Notes: a model not told the origin generated them from the letters alone. A DNA stretch of 64,000 nt from JAFAXD01 sp963833605 (GCA_963833605.1 CAWHYZ010000019.1:1-64000); one strand, 5' to 3'; positions 1 to 8,990 are shown, numbered from the stretch's first letter. A program made the numbers and translations.

Positions 1-1
1 T

Positions 2-40
2 GCGGTCAAGTATCGGGGCGATGCGATGAACCGCTTCTGA
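2..40 (+). CDS. possible 3' end of a gene entering from the left
   Basis: The frame open at the left edge reads AVKYRGDAMNRF and stops at TGA (38-40), followed by about 110 bases with no gene before the next start. Thirteen codons are too few to identify a family; it may be chance. Confidence 0.2.
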   Translation, partial: AVKYRGDAMNRF

Positions 41-152
41 ATGCTGAATGTCAATTTGGTAATGCGCGTGGCGGGCAGACAGCCGGTATGCGGCGTTGAC
101 CGTTCCGGCGCACTCCACCACACTTGGGGGACCAGGAAACTTGGTTGGCGTA

Positions 153-571
153 ATGGAGCATTCGGGCGGCTGTCACTGCGGTAATATCCGGGTTCGCCTG
201 CGTTGACGAAGGCGCCAGCTGAAAATTCGTTGCGGGCTTGCGCGTGCTCGTTCTGCCGTGCCCATCAGACCCGCACGGTTGCCGATCCGGGAGGGCTGTT
301 CGAGGTTGAGGCCGACGACTGGTCGCTGGTCGAACCGTACCGCTTTGGCTCGCGCACGGCCGACTATCTGGTGTGCCGGCGCTGCGGCGTCTACGTTGCG
401 GCGGTGTGCGAGACTGCGGCCGGTACGCGCGCAGTCGTCAACGTGAATTGCCTTGCCGACCGCGCCCAATTCACACAGGCGCCGTCGGCGCCTGACTACG
501 ATGGCGAGACGACCGACGCTCGGCTCGCCCGTCGCGCCGTCAACTGGATGCCGGCCGCGGTGCACCGATGA
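153..571 (+). pseudogene. GFA-domain (glutathione-dependent formaldehyde-activating enzyme-like) gene, frameshifted
   Basis: The ATG at 153 begins MEHSGGCHCGNIRVRLR and then hits TGA at 204. The next frame immediately continues the family with CACSFCRAH and YLVCRRCGVYVAA to a stop at 569-571. Together the two pieces make a normal GFA/CENP-V fold protein of about 139 residues with the three expected zinc-binding cysteine clusters (CHC, CACSFC, CRRC). Joining them needs one extra base near 200-204, so the lesion behaves as a single-base deletion. Family members are small zinc proteins acting on S-hydroxymethyl-glutathione or related adducts; the substrate here is unknown. Either a real pseudogene or an assembly indel. 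Its downstream neighbour, the sensor kinase, has the same kind of lesion. Confidence 0.7.
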
Positions 572-622
572 GTCTCATCGGCGTCGTGCGACCGGTGTCG
601 GCCCAACCAGACGACCGCGGCC

Positions 623-1584
623 ATGTGGCGTAGCCTCGCCCGCATCCGCCTATGGCGCGCCAATCCGGCGATCGGATACAGCATCGCGGTCGTCGCAGTC
701 CTGATCTCGATCGGCTTGCGATTCCTGATCGAGCCGCATGTCACCGCGGGCCTTCCTTTCATTACGTTTTTTCCGGCGATCATCCTGACCACGTTCCTGG
801 GCGGCCTCGGGCCCGGCATTGCCGTGGCATTCATCGCGGGATTTGTCTCCTGGTATTTCTTCCTGCCGCCGGAGTTCAGTTTCGAGCTTGGTGAAAAGGA
901 ATTCGCCTCACTCGTCGTGTTCTGGCTGATCGCCGCCATGGACGTGACGCTGGTGCATCTCCTCAACCGCGCGCTCGACCACGCGCATCGGCTCGCCGGC
1001 GAGCGCGCCGTGTTGCTGGACGAGATCCAGCATCGCGTCGCCAATCATCTGCAATTTCTGGCCGCGCTGTTTCAGATGCAGCAGCGCGATGCCGACGATC
1101 CGGCAGTTCGCGAAGCGTGGGCGAGGCGCTGCGACGGGTCGAGATTGTCGGTCAAATCCACCGCCGGCTCGGCAATGCACAACGCGAGCGGCTGGATCTG
1201 GCGGTTGCGATTCTGGGCATCTGCCGCCACCTCGTCGATGCGTCGACCAGCAAGGTCAAGCTCGAAGTCGCGGTCGAGCCGGTGAGCGAGCTGCCGGATC
1301 GCGCGCTCTATATTAGTTTGATCATTGTCGAGCTCGTCGGCAATTCGCTCAAATACGCGTTCCCGGACCGGGCCGGCACGATCCAGGTCAAGCTCGAAGC
1401 CACAGACAAGGAACTGGTCGTCACGGTCCAGGACAACGGTATCGGTCTTCCGGCTGCGGCTCCCGCGCCCAAGGGCGGCCTCGGGATGCGGATCGTCCAG
1501 CAGCTCGCCGAACAATTGGGCGGCACGATCACGATTGCAATCGAAGCCGGCACGATATGCCGGCTGGTGGTGCCGCGCGCCTGA
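623..1584 (+). pseudogene. DUF4118/HisKA_2 sensor histidine kinase, frameshifted
   Basis: The protein starts MWRSLARIRLW, then has a KdpD-like DUF4118 membrane region of several helices (about residues 18-115). A HisKA_2 dimerisation box, DEIQHRVANHLQ, follows with phospho-acceptor H137. After AVREA the frame is lost near base 1115. The next frame, offset by one missing base, continues GEALRRVEIVGQIHRRL and a full HATPase domain with the N box (VELVGNSLKYAF), G1 box (DNGIGLP) and G2 box (KGGLGMRIVQQLAEQLGG). The joined product is about 320 residues, normal for a cytoplasmic-output HWE/HisKA_2-type kinase. No response regulator lies next to it. Without the missing base the product would carry the membrane part and the histidine but no ATP-binding domain. 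Confidence 0.75.
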
Positions 1585-1675
1585 GCCAGCCGGCAGTCGC
1601 ACGTCTATTTGCTTTCCTGCAATTTGTCGCCATGCTGATCATCCTCGTTTGCCACGTCTTTCCGGGACCAAAACC

Positions 1676-2821
1676 ATGCTAACGATGATTGCTGCCCGCC
1701 TGCACGAATACGGCGCGCCGATGCGGCTCGACCGGATCGAGATCCCGCGGCCGCGCCCGACCGATGTCCTGGTCGGGGTGAAGGCCTGTGGCATCGTTCC
1801 CAATCTGCAGCGGGTAATTGCGAATTTCTTCGCGACCAAGAGCCCGGAACCGCGGCCGACCTTGCCGTTGCCCGCGATCTTCGGGCTCGATCCGGCCGGG
1901 GTTATCGCCGAGGTCGGCGAACAGGTCCGTGGGCTGCGGCCGGGCGAGCGCGTCTACGTCAATCCGGTGCGCGGCTGCGGCGACTGCCGGATGTGCCGCT
2001 CGGGACAAATTCTCGACTGTCCGAAATTCACCCTGCAGGGCTATTTCGGACGCTCGCTCGAAATCATGAAGGACTATCCGTACGGCGGGCTGGCTCAGTT
2101 CATCACCGCGCCCGCGAGCGCGATCGTGCGCCTGCCCGATAATCTGACCTTCAACGAAGCCGCACGCTTCGGCTATCTCGGCACCGCCTATTCGGCGCTC
2201 AAAAAGCTCGGCGTCGGTCCGGGCCGTTCAGTGCTGATCAACGGCATCAGCGGCATGCTCGGTCTGTGCGCCGTGCTGCTCGCGCTCGCCATGGGCGTGA
2301 CCACGATCCTGGGCGTTGGCCGCAACCGCGCGCTGCTCGACCGCGTCAAAGCGATCGCGCCGGAGCGGATCGACGTGTTCTCGGCTGCCGAAATGGGAGC
2401 GGTACCCGCAGCGCAAGGCGCGACAGATCCGCTGCTCGATTGGGCCCGCAAGGCGACCGGCGGGGAGGGCCTCGACACGGTGCTCGACTGTCTGCCGCCG
2501 GGTGCGCCCGGGGAAGCCATGATGCGTGCGCTACGCACACTGCGGCGGGGCGGGCAGGCAATCAACGTCGGCGCCGTGATGGATCAACTCCCGCTCAACG
2601 CGTTCTGGCTCATGACCAACCGGCTCGGCCTCGCGGGATCGGTGTGGTTCACGACGGCAGAAGGCGAAGAAATGGCCGCAATGGCCAAAGCCGGCACGCT
2701 CGATCTTTCGGTGCTGCAGCACGAGGTGTCGCCGCTGTCCAAAGTCAACGAGGCGATCGCCGGCATGCACACTCGCAACGGCGGCTTCATTAATTTCGTG
2801 GTCGATCCGTCGACGGTGTAG
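1676..2821 (+). CDS. zinc-type medium-chain alcohol dehydrogenase family protein
   Basis: This is a 381-residue MDR protein with an N-terminal GroES-like domain and a C-terminal Rossmann domain (INGISGMLGLCAVLLAL, with the loop GRN after it). The structural zinc lobe is intact: C-X2-C-X2-C-X7-C in CGDCRMCRSGQILDC. The catalytic site looks altered. A cysteine is present in ACGIVPN, but the usual GHE motif reads GLD, so the second catalytic zinc ligand is missing. That makes a classical zinc-dependent alcohol dehydrogenase reaction doubtful; a quinone reductase-like or other redox role is possible. ATG 1676 was chosen because homology-like sequence starts there; ATG 1685 is three codons on. It is followed 114 bases later by the TauD gene. 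Substrate unknown. Confidence 0.85.
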   Translation: MLTMIAARLHEYGAPMRLDRIEIPRPRPTDVLVGVKACGIVPNLQRVIANFFATKSPEPRPTLPLPAIFGLDPAGVIAEVGEQVRGLRPGERVYVNPVRGCGDCRMCRSGQILDCPKFTLQGYFGRSLEIMKDYPYGGLAQFITAPASAIVRLPDNLTFNEAARFGYLGTAYSALKKLGVGPGRSVLINGISGMLGLCAVLLALAMGVTTILGVGRNRALLDRVKAIAPERIDVFSAAEMGAVPAAQGATDPLLDWARKATGGEGLDTVLDCLPPGAPGEAMMRALRTLRRGGQAINVGAVMDQLPLNAFWLMTNRLGLAGSVWFTTAEGEEMAAMAKAGTLDLSVLQHEVSPLSKVNEAIAGMHTRNGGFINFVVDPSTV

Positions 2822-2935
2822 CGCGGGAGCGTATTTTTGGTATCGCTGGCATGTCGGTTTCGTCGAGCATCCCATTTCGGCGCGCGCTAAACACGGCTAT
2901 TATTTGCCGGCCGAGCTTCGAGGGAGGATTGCGCC

Positions 2936-3934
2936 GTGAACAAGCCCGCCGGCAGTTTCCAAGGCCGTCCGATCGTGGCGCAGCATGCAGGTGTCACGGT
3001 TACGCGTGTTGGTGCGCACCTCGGCGCTGAAATCACCGGCGTCGATCTTCGCAAATCGATGTCCGATGCGGTGCGCGACGCCATCGAGGACGCGCTGGCC
3101 GAGAACGAGTTGCTCGTCTTCCGCAACCAGGACATCAGCTCGCAGAACCTGATCGACTTCGGGAGCCGGTTTGGCGAGTTGACCGTGCACCCGTTCGCGC
3201 CCAAGGACAAAGATGTCTCGGTGCTGATCAAGTTCCGCAACGACCAAACCAATCCGCCGTTCCGCACCGACGTCTGGCATTCGGACGAGACATTCCGCAA
3301 GGAGCCGCCGAAGGCTACGATGCTGGTCGCCAAGGAAGTGCCGGCGATCGGCGGCGACACGATGTTCGCCAGCATGTCGGCTGCGTTCGATGGGCTCAGC
3401 GACCGCATGCAGCAGTTCATTTCGGGCCTCGAAGCGATCCATGACTTCAAGCCATTCCGTGAGCTGTTCGACGATTCCGAGGAGGACCGGAAGAACATCG
3501 TGCGCTGGGAGATGTTGTACCCGCCGGCGGTTCATCCGGTGGTGCGCGTTCACCCGGTCACCGGCCGCAAAGTATTATTCGTCAATCCGCAGTTCACGGT
3601 CGCGATCAAGAACATGGACGAGCGCGAGAGCAAGGCGCTGCTCGACATCCTGTTCCAGCAGGCGCAGGTTCCGGAATATCAGTTCCGTCATCACTGGGCG
3701 CCGCACACGCTGATCATGTGGGACAACCGCTCGACCCAGCATTACGCGGTCAACGACTACTTCCCGCAACGCCGCTACATGGAGCGCGTGACCATCAAGG
3801 GCGGACCGGTGGATGGCGTCGAGCGCGCCGATCCGGAGAGCGTTCGCAAGGCGATCCGGCGTGCCACCGGCAAGCCGAAATCCGCACACGGCAAGCCGCA
3901 GGCTCCGATCACCCCGGAAGCGGCCAAGGTCTGA
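2936..3934 (+). CDS. TauD/TfdA-family Fe(II)/2-oxoglutarate dioxygenase
   Basis: A 332-residue protein of the TauD family, which couples 2-oxoglutarate decarboxylation to hydroxylation of a sulfonate, aryloxyacetate or similar acid. The iron facial triad is visible: H115 and D117 in VWHSDETF and H269 in STQHYAVND, with the 2-oxoglutarate-binding arginine expected in the RRYMERVTI stretch. The start is GTG, supported by a strong GGGAGG eight bases upstream. The C-terminus has a lysine/proline-rich tail beyond the catalytic fold. The gene ends 13 bases before a Bug periplasmic binding protein, so the two are probably co-transcribed, and the Bug protein may bind the dioxygenase substrate or a precursor. 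The substrate cannot be read from sequence. Confidence 0.9.
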   Translation: MNKPAGSFQGRPIVAQHAGVTVTRVGAHLGAEITGVDLRKSMSDAVRDAIEDALAENELLVFRNQDISSQNLIDFGSRFGELTVHPFAPKDKDVSVLIKFRNDQTNPPFRTDVWHSDETFRKEPPKATMLVAKEVPAIGGDTMFASMSAAFDGLSDRMQQFISGLEAIHDFKPFRELFDDSEEDRKNIVRWEMLYPPAVHPVVRVHPVTGRKVLFVNPQFTVAIKNMDERESKALLDILFQQAQVPEYQFRHHWAPHTLIMWDNRSTQHYAVNDYFPQRRYMERVTIKGGPVDGVERADPESVRKAIRRATGKPKSAHGKPQAPITPEAAKV

Positions 3935-3947
3935 TCGCGATAAACTC

Positions 3948-4919
3948 ATGCCTGGCATCCGGATCATCGCCTTCGCGGCGGCAGCCGTTGTGTTGTCGTC
4001 ATTCACCGCTTCCGCGCAAACGTGGCCGAGCCGGTCGGTGACGATGATCGTGCCGTTTCCCGCGGGAGGCACCGCCGACCTTTTGGCCCGCGGGGTGGCG
4101 CAAGCCCTGAGCGATGAACTCGGTCAGCAGTTTGTGGTGGAGAATCGCGCCGGCGCCGGGGGCAATACGGGCGCTGCCGCCGTCGCGAGAGCCGCGCCCG
4201 ACGGCTACAGCCTGCTTTTTGCCTCGGGTTCACTGGCAGCCCTCAACAAATTCATGTTCAAGAGTCTGCCGTATGATCCGCAGCGCGACCTGGTGCCGGT
4301 CGCGCTGGTGATCAAAATACCGACCACCATCGTTGCCGGTCTCGATACGCCCATCGGCAACCTCCAAGCCATGATCGACTATGCCAAGGCCAACCCGGGC
4401 AAGCTCAGCATCGGCCACGCGGGCGTCGGATCGATGGCGCATATTACCCTTGAGCTCTTGCAGCAAAAGGCAGGCATCGTGTTGACCGGCGTGCCCTACA
4501 AGGGCGGCCCGCCGATGGTGACCGATCTGCTGGGAGGCCACATCCCTCTGAGCTCGGACCTGCTGTCGAATTTCGTTCAGCTCGCCGCGGACAAGAAAGT
4601 CCGGTTGCTGGCGGTCGCGAGTGCCCGGCGCATGAGCAACCTGCCTGACGTGCCCGCGGTGCAAGAACTGCTTCACGCGCCGTTCGAAGCCACCGCGTGG
4701 TTCACGATCATGGCGCCCGCCGGGACGCCGGCCGACATCGTGCAGAAGGTGAACGCGGTCACCAACCACTATTTGCAAAGTGCCGCAGGCAAGGACCTCA
4801 TCGCCCGGCAGTCCGCCGAGGCTGGCGGCGGAACGCCGGAGGAGGCTGCGGCGTTCGTGAAGCTCGAGCTCGAAAAGTGGGAGCCGGTGATCAAGGCGGC
4901 GAACATTTCGCTGAACTAG
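3948..4919 (+). CDS. Bug/TctC family tripartite tricarboxylate-type substrate-binding protein
   Basis: A 323-residue periplasmic protein with a Sec signal peptide ending FTASAQ (about residues 1-24). It then has the Bug signature WPSRSVTMIVPFPAGGTAD and later VENRAGAGGNTGAAAVA and GVPYKGG. Bug proteins bind carboxylates and other small polar molecules in the periplasm; only some work with TctAB permeases, and no tctA or tctB is in this window. It follows the TauD dioxygenase by 13 bases. Its stop codon lies at the foot of a long palindrome (4918-4989) that probably ends the transcript. Confidence 0.92.
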   Translation: MPGIRIIAFAAAAVVLSSFTASAQTWPSRSVTMIVPFPAGGTADLLARGVAQALSDELGQQFVVENRAGAGGNTGAAAVARAAPDGYSLLFASGSLAALNKFMFKSLPYDPQRDLVPVALVIKIPTTIVAGLDTPIGNLQAMIDYAKANPGKLSIGHAGVGSMAHITLELLQQKAGIVLTGVPYKGGPPMVTDLLGGHIPLSSDLLSNFVQLAADKKVRLLAVASARRMSNLPDVPAVQELLHAPFEATAWFTIMAPAGTPADIVQKVNAVTNHYLQSAAGKDLIARQSAEAGGGTPEEAAAFVKLELEKWEPVIKAANISLN

Positions 4920-4989
4920 TGCCCCGTTTCCGAAGTTCGTGACACATCGCGGCACCCTCTGACACGAACTTCGGAAACAAAGGGGCACT
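4918..4989. repeat. long extragenic palindrome 1 (possible terminator)
   Basis: The arms AGTGCCCCGTTTCCGAAGTT and its near-complement at 4963-4989 form a hairpin of more than 20 pairs with a three-base bulge (TTT on the right side) and a loop near 4942-4962. It begins within the stop codon of the Bug gene. No T-run follows, so a factor-independent terminator is possible but not shown. Confidence 0.8.
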
Positions 4990-5006
4990 GGCAAGTATCT
5001 GATTCT

Positions 5007-5080
5007 AGTGCCGCCTATCGATTTGAAGTTCCTGAACGAGCTTGCAGCAGGTGATGCAGGAACTTCAAATCGGCGGCACT
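5007..5080. repeat. long extragenic palindrome 2, related to palindrome 1
   Basis: The arms at 5007-5034 (AGTGCCGCC..CGATTTGAAGTTCCTG) and 5057-5080 pair almost perfectly. It shares the outer AGTGCC/GGCACT ends and the inner GAAGTTC block with palindrome 1, only 18 bases away. This suggests two members of one mobile palindrome family. Confidence 0.8.
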
Positions 5081-5142
5081 GGGCGTGTACTCATAAAACA
5101 CACGCCGGCTGATGCGCTCTATGTCCGCTATTACCCGGCGGA

Positions 5143-6352
5143 TTTAACCGGTCAGCGCAACACCTTCTAATCTTGCGGGATGAGGAGGTGTGCCATGGTG
5201 ACATCGCGGATTTGGTTCACGGCAGCGCAGAAGGCCGAGCTGTGGGAGCGATGGAAGAACGGGCAAAGTGCTGCGGCGATCGCGCGGGCGCTGGAAAGGA
5301 AGAACAAGACCGGCGTTGAGCGGATTGCGGTACTCCATGGCGGGATCGGACCGGCGCCGCGCCGAAGAGCCTTTGCAGCACTCAGGCTTGAGGAACGCGA
5401 AGAGATTTCCCGTGGCATTGCGGTGGGCCGGTCGATCCGGCAGATCGCCCAGAGCCTCGGACGAGCGCCATCGACAGTAAGCCGGGAGATCCGGCGCAAC
5501 GGCGGCAGTCAGGCCTATCGTGCAAACCGGGCTGATCGGCGTGCCTGGGAGCGGGCGTTGCGCCCCAAGCCTTGTCGTTTGGCGCAGCGTAGGGAGCTAC
5601 GATGGCGCGTGGCGCAGAAGCTCGCGCTGCAATGGTCGCCGGAGCAGATCTCCGGCTGGCTGAAGAAGGAGTTCCCAACCCACCAAGACATGCAGATATC
5701 TCACGAAGCGATCTATCGCAGCCTCTTCATCCAAACCCGCGGCGTGCTGAAGAAGGAGCTGACGGCGCAGTTGCGTACTGCGCGGCGGATGCGTCGTCCC
5801 AAGAGCCACAACGCGAAGAGTGGACAGGGGCATATCCTCGATATGGTCTCCATCCGCGAGCGGCCCGCCGAGATTGAGGATCGCGCCGTGCCGGGGCATT
5901 GGGAAGGAGACCTTCTTACTGGAGCGAACGACACGCACATCGCCACCCTCGTCGAGCGCAACACCCGCTTCACGATGCTCGTCAAGATCCCCCGCAAGGA
6001 CACGACGACTGTTGTTGCTGCGCTTGGCAAGCAAATCGGCAAGCTGCCTGAGGAGTTGCGACGCTCACTGACTTGGGATCAAGGCAAAGAGATGCATGCC
6101 CACAAGCGCTTCACGGTTGCCACCAACGTCCAGGTCTACTTCTGTGATCCGCGCAGCCCCTGGCAACGCGGCTCAAACGAGAACACCAACGGCCTGCTGC
6201 GTCAGTACCTCCCGAGAGGAACTGACTTCTCGCGCATCTCTCAAAGTTATCTGAATGCGATTGCTCTGCGGCTCAATCAACGTCCGCGAAAGACCTTGGG
6301 CTTCGAAACGCCAGCCGATAGACTACAAGCGGTGTTGCACTGACCGGTTGAA
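5143..6352 (+). mobile_element. IS30-family insertion sequence, apparently complete
   Basis: Terminal inverted repeats are visible at 5143-5164 (TTTAACCGGTCAGCGCAACACC) and, inverted, at 6331-6352, with two mismatches in 22. They enclose one full transposase gene. The right repeat overlaps the transposase stop codon. Length is about 1.2 kb, normal for IS30. No clear target duplication can be read from the flanks (GGCGGA left, CGCACA right). Confidence 0.85.
5195..6343 (+). CDS. IS30-family transposase
   Basis: A 382-residue DDE transposase. The N-terminus carries two helix-turn-helix regions (SAAAIARALERKNKTG and RSIRQIAQSLGRAPSTVSR) typical of IS30. The catalytic core shows GHWEGDLL (first Asp), LTWDQGKEM (second Asp) and RGSNENTNGLLRQYLP (Glu). 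ATG 5195 was chosen over an in-frame ATG at 5180 because an AGGAGG sits seven bases before it and overlaps the earlier start. It reads through intact, so the element could still be active. Confidence 0.93.
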   Translation: MVTSRIWFTAAQKAELWERWKNGQSAAAIARALERKNKTGVERIAVLHGGIGPAPRRRAFAALRLEEREEISRGIAVGRSIRQIAQSLGRAPSTVSREIRRNGGSQAYRANRADRRAWERALRPKPCRLAQRRELRWRVAQKLALQWSPEQISGWLKKEFPTHQDMQISHEAIYRSLFIQTRGVLKKELTAQLRTARRMRRPKSHNAKSGQGHILDMVSIRERPAEIEDRAVPGHWEGDLLTGANDTHIATLVERNTRFTMLVKIPRKDTTTVVAALGKQIGKLPEELRRSLTWDQGKEMHAHKRFTVATNVQVYFCDPRSPWQRGSNENTNGLLRQYLPRGTDFSRISQSYLNAIALRLNQRPRKTLGFETPADRLQAVLH

Positions 6353-6665
6353 CGCACACCCCAAGAGCCGACATCCAGCGGGCCTTCCGATATCCGCTAA
6401 GTGCCATGTGTGGACGGCTCCGGGTTGGCAAGGGAAATCTTCACGTCGCGTTGCTGGTCGGTGCAGCCATGTGTTCGGCCTGTTGGTGCGGTTCACATGA
6501 CCGCTGGCCATAATGCCCTGCGCGGATCAGGTCCCGGTCAAAAGCCCGCATTCGACAATGCTCTGGCACATGTGGGTTTTCCTGATCGCCGGTTCGACCG
6601 GCTCTGCATTACGAGCTGTTCGCCCTCCCAACCTTCACATCACGCCAGATATCGGCGCGATCTCG
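6353..6665. other. intergenic DNA between two insertion sequences
   Basis: These 313 bases separate the IS30 right end from the IS110-type transposase stop. No conserved frame is recognised on either strand. The right part probably contains the end of the IS110 element, and the left part may be pre-insertion host DNA. Confidence 0.4.
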
Positions 6666-7697
6666 TTACGCCGCCAGTGCGACGGGTTCCTTGTAGCGCT
6701 CGCCCTTGGCCATCATCGCCCAAGCCATGCGTGCAATCTTGTTGGCGAGCGCGATGGCAGCGACCTTCGTTGGGCGCCTGGCCAGCAACGCTGTGAGCCA
6801 AGGCCGGTGTTTGGTGCCATGGACCTTGGCGTAGCGGATCACCGCCAGTGCGCCGGCCGTGAACAGGCTGCGCAGATAGCGATCGCCTTGTTTGCTGATA
6901 CTGCCGAGCTTGTCTTTGCCTCCACTCGAGTGTTGCTTCGGCACGAGCCCGATCCAGGCCGAGAAGTCTCGTCCTGATCGGAAAGCCTTCGGATCAGCGA
7001 CGCTGGCGATCAGAGCGGTGGCCAGCGCCGGACCGACACCAGGAATTTCATCGAGCCGCTTGCTCATCTCGCTCGATCGGTGCCAGGCGTTGATCATACG
7101 GTCGAACTCCAGGATCTGCGCCTTGAGCACCCGCAGTTGGGCGCCGAGCGCGGCGAGACACGCGCGCGCAACCTCGGGCACCCGTTTGTCACTTGGATCG
7201 GCGACGACCCTCAGCAGCTCCTCGACACCATGGCGCCCGACCGGCGCCACGATCCCGAACTCTGCGAGATGGGCACGAATCGCATTGATTACCGCGGTCT
7301 GCTGGCGAATGAACAGATGGCGTGTGCGATGGAGCATTAGGCAACTCTGCTGCTCGGGTGTCTTGGTCGCGACGAAGCGCATGTTCGCCCTGGTGACCGC
7401 TTCGCAGATGGCCTCGGCGTCAGCGGCATCGTTCTTCTGTCGCTTGACGTAGGGCTTCACGTAGGCCGCGGGCATCAGGCGCACCGTGTGCCCTAGCGCC
7501 CGGAGTTCGCGCGACCAATGATGCGATGAAGCGCAGGCCTCAATGCCAACCAGGCATGGCGGCAGCTTCTGAAAGAACGCTACGACGTGCCGGCGCTTCA
7601 GTTGACGGCGGATGACCGCCCCACCTTCCGCGTCTATGCCGTGGACCTGAAAAACCGACTTCGCGATGTCGAGACCGATTGTCGTGACCGTTTGCAT
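6666..7697 (-). CDS. IS110-family transposase
   Basis: A 343-residue transposase with the N-terminal DEDD RuvC-like domain (TTIGLDIAKSVFQVHGID, then GIEACASSHHWSREL and KNDAADAEAICEA). The C-terminal Tnp_20 domain has the helix-hairpin-helix EIPGVGPALATALIA and the catalytic-serine region SAWIGLVPKQHSSGGK. Full length for the family, and no frame break. ATG at 7697 is preceded by GGAG six bases away. IS110 elements usually lack clear terminal repeats, and none is evident here. Confidence 0.94.
   Translation of the reverse strand: MQTVTTIGLDIAKSVFQVHGIDAEGGAVIRRQLKRRHVVAFFQKLPPCLVGIEACASSHHWSRELRALGHTVRLMPAAYVKPYVKRQKNDAADAEAICEAVTRANMRFVATKTPEQQSCLMLHRTRHLFIRQQTAVINAIRAHLAEFGIVAPVGRHGVEELLRVVADPSDKRVPEVARACLAALGAQLRVLKAQILEFDRMINAWHRSSEMSKRLDEIPGVGPALATALIASVADPKAFRSGRDFSAWIGLVPKQHSSGGKDKLGSISKQGDRYLRSLFTAGALAVIRYAKVHGTKHRPWLTALLARRPTKVAAIALANKIARMAWAMMAKGERYKEPVALAA
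6666..7697 (-). mobile_element. IS110-family element, ends not defined
   Basis: Only the transposase extent can be given. The true ends must lie outside it, within 6353-6666 and 7697-7870. Confidence 0.5.
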
Positions 7698-7870
7698 GAC
7701 TAGCTCCTCCGAATCGTGGGGGCCTCAGCAGCACCCACTTCCATGGCACTCACGTGCCGGGTGGAGGAGCCGTCCACAGCATCAGAAGCGGACACGCTGC
7801 CGGCGGCCGGCGACACGTTCCGTTGGCGTCGATCTTCACTTCGCTCCGCTCAGTCTCCGATCCTTGCACC

Positions 7871-8057
7871 TTACGACTTCGGGACCGAGATGAAGTCGTT
7901 CGTGTAATAGGCCGAAGGATCCATGTTCGTTCAGGCCAAGATATTGCTTGAGCATGTTCAGCGACTTTTGCCAGGTTTCGGTGTCGGTCCAGCCCACCGG
8001 CTTGCCGGCTTTGACTGAATCTCCGAGCAGTGTCGTCTGGAATTGGCGAACACTTCC
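7871..8057 (-). pseudogene. C-terminal remnant of an ABC nitrate/sulfonate/taurine-type substrate-binding protein
   Basis: Read on the minus strand, the sequence gives VRQFQTTLLGDSVKAGKP, TETWQKSLNMLKQYLGLNE and, after a one-base shift, DPSAYYTNDFISVPKS and a TAA at 7871-7873. This is the usual last 60 residues of NMT1/SsuA-like binding proteins, which end in a YYTNDF motif. The rest of the gene is absent: upstream sequence (above 8057) does not continue the family. The neighbouring IS110 element may have removed or displaced the remainder. Confidence 0.55.
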
Positions 8058-8129
8058 GGCCGCCGCAGGTAGCGGTTGGATAGTTGTTGCAGGGTGAAAC
8101 AACTTGTGGGTCAGTCGTGACCCTCGGAT

Positions 8130-8990
8130 TCAACTTGCGGGCCGAGCATCGCGTCTAACCCGTGCATGTTGACGGTCAAGCACCAGGGCTAAAACACTCG
8201 CAACGATGTTGATTAGCACATCTGGCGCCGAAGGACGTTCGTCCGGGTCAAATGCGAGTCCAATGACGGCATTCTGGCCTTCGGCCGTCTTCACAGGCCA
8301 AAAGTCAAAGCGCGAGGCCAGATCCGGGTAGGTGCCGCTGCGCACGACAGTTCCAGTCGCCAAGGACGATCGCGCCGCCTCTAATTCGGCCTCCTTGGGT
8401 TCTACGTCGCCGACCCTCTCGAGGGAAACCACCCTGCCCTCCGTAACGAGCATCACGACGGCAGGAACTTGGAAGAGCGCTGCAAGAGCTTGGGAAGTGA
8501 TTGAGACGATCGCCTTCGTATTATCGGCCGCGACGAGGTCACGGCTGTAGCCTTGCAGAACAGTCGCCTGCCTTCTTAACAGTGCCGCCTCGGTCAGCCT
8601 CTGGCGGGAGGTGAAGGCAACGCCACTCACGATGAGTCCGACGACAAACAGCAGTCCAATCGCCCAGATGTTTGCCGGGTCGTCGACGACGAGTGAGTAG
8701 CGAGGCTCAGTAAGGAAGAAATTGAACGCTAGAGCACCAAGTATCGCCGAACAGAGTGACGGACCCAAGCCGAGGCTAACACCCGCGATGATCACTGGCA
8801 CTACAAATACGAGGGATAGGTTGGGGATCGTCACCTTGCTGTCGACACCGACAGCCACGGCCGTCGCGACGGCGGTCATTGCAAATGAAGCAAGGTAGCG
8901 CACCACCTCCGATCCGACCGAGCCTAAAAGGGGATCGGTATCGGGCATCGGTGTGATGTCCTGCCGCAGCTTCGGCTCAACACCGGCCAC
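8130..8990 (-). CDS. DUF4118/GAF protein resembling the middle of KdpD, without a kinase domain
   Basis: The 286-residue protein has a DUF4118 four-helix membrane unit (about residues 27-125, including LGALAFNFFLTEPRYSLVV, the KdpD hallmark). A short coiled linker and a GAF-like domain (about 140-275) follow. It lacks the N-terminal KdpD/USP domains and the C-terminal histidine kinase of KdpD: it stops where HisKA would begin, after VLALVLDRQ. The start is GTG 8990 with AGGAG eight bases upstream; ATG 8948 is an alternative. It may be a truncated KdpD homologue left in a decaying region or a stand-alone membrane sensor. A PtsN remnant lies just upstream. In other bacteria PtsN and KdpD act together in potassium signalling, but that link is not shown here. 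Confidence 0.7.
   Translation of the reverse strand: MAGVEPKLRQDITPMPDTDPLLGSVGSEVVRYLASFAMTAVATAVAVGVDSKVTIPNLSLVFVVPVIIAGVSLGLGPSLCSAILGALAFNFFLTEPRYSLVVDDPANIWAIGLLFVVGLIVSGVAFTSRQRLTEAALLRRQATVLQGYSRDLVAADNTKAIVSITSQALAALFQVPAVVMLVTEGRVVSLERVGDVEPKEAELEAARSSLATGTVVRSGTYPDLASRFDFWPVKTAEGQNAVIGLAFDPDERPSAPDVLINIVASVLALVLDRQHARVRRDARPAS

Noticed and set aside
5180..5194. Start of the IS30 transposase at ATG 5180
   Set aside because: That start overlaps the AGGAGG which is correctly spaced for ATG 5195.
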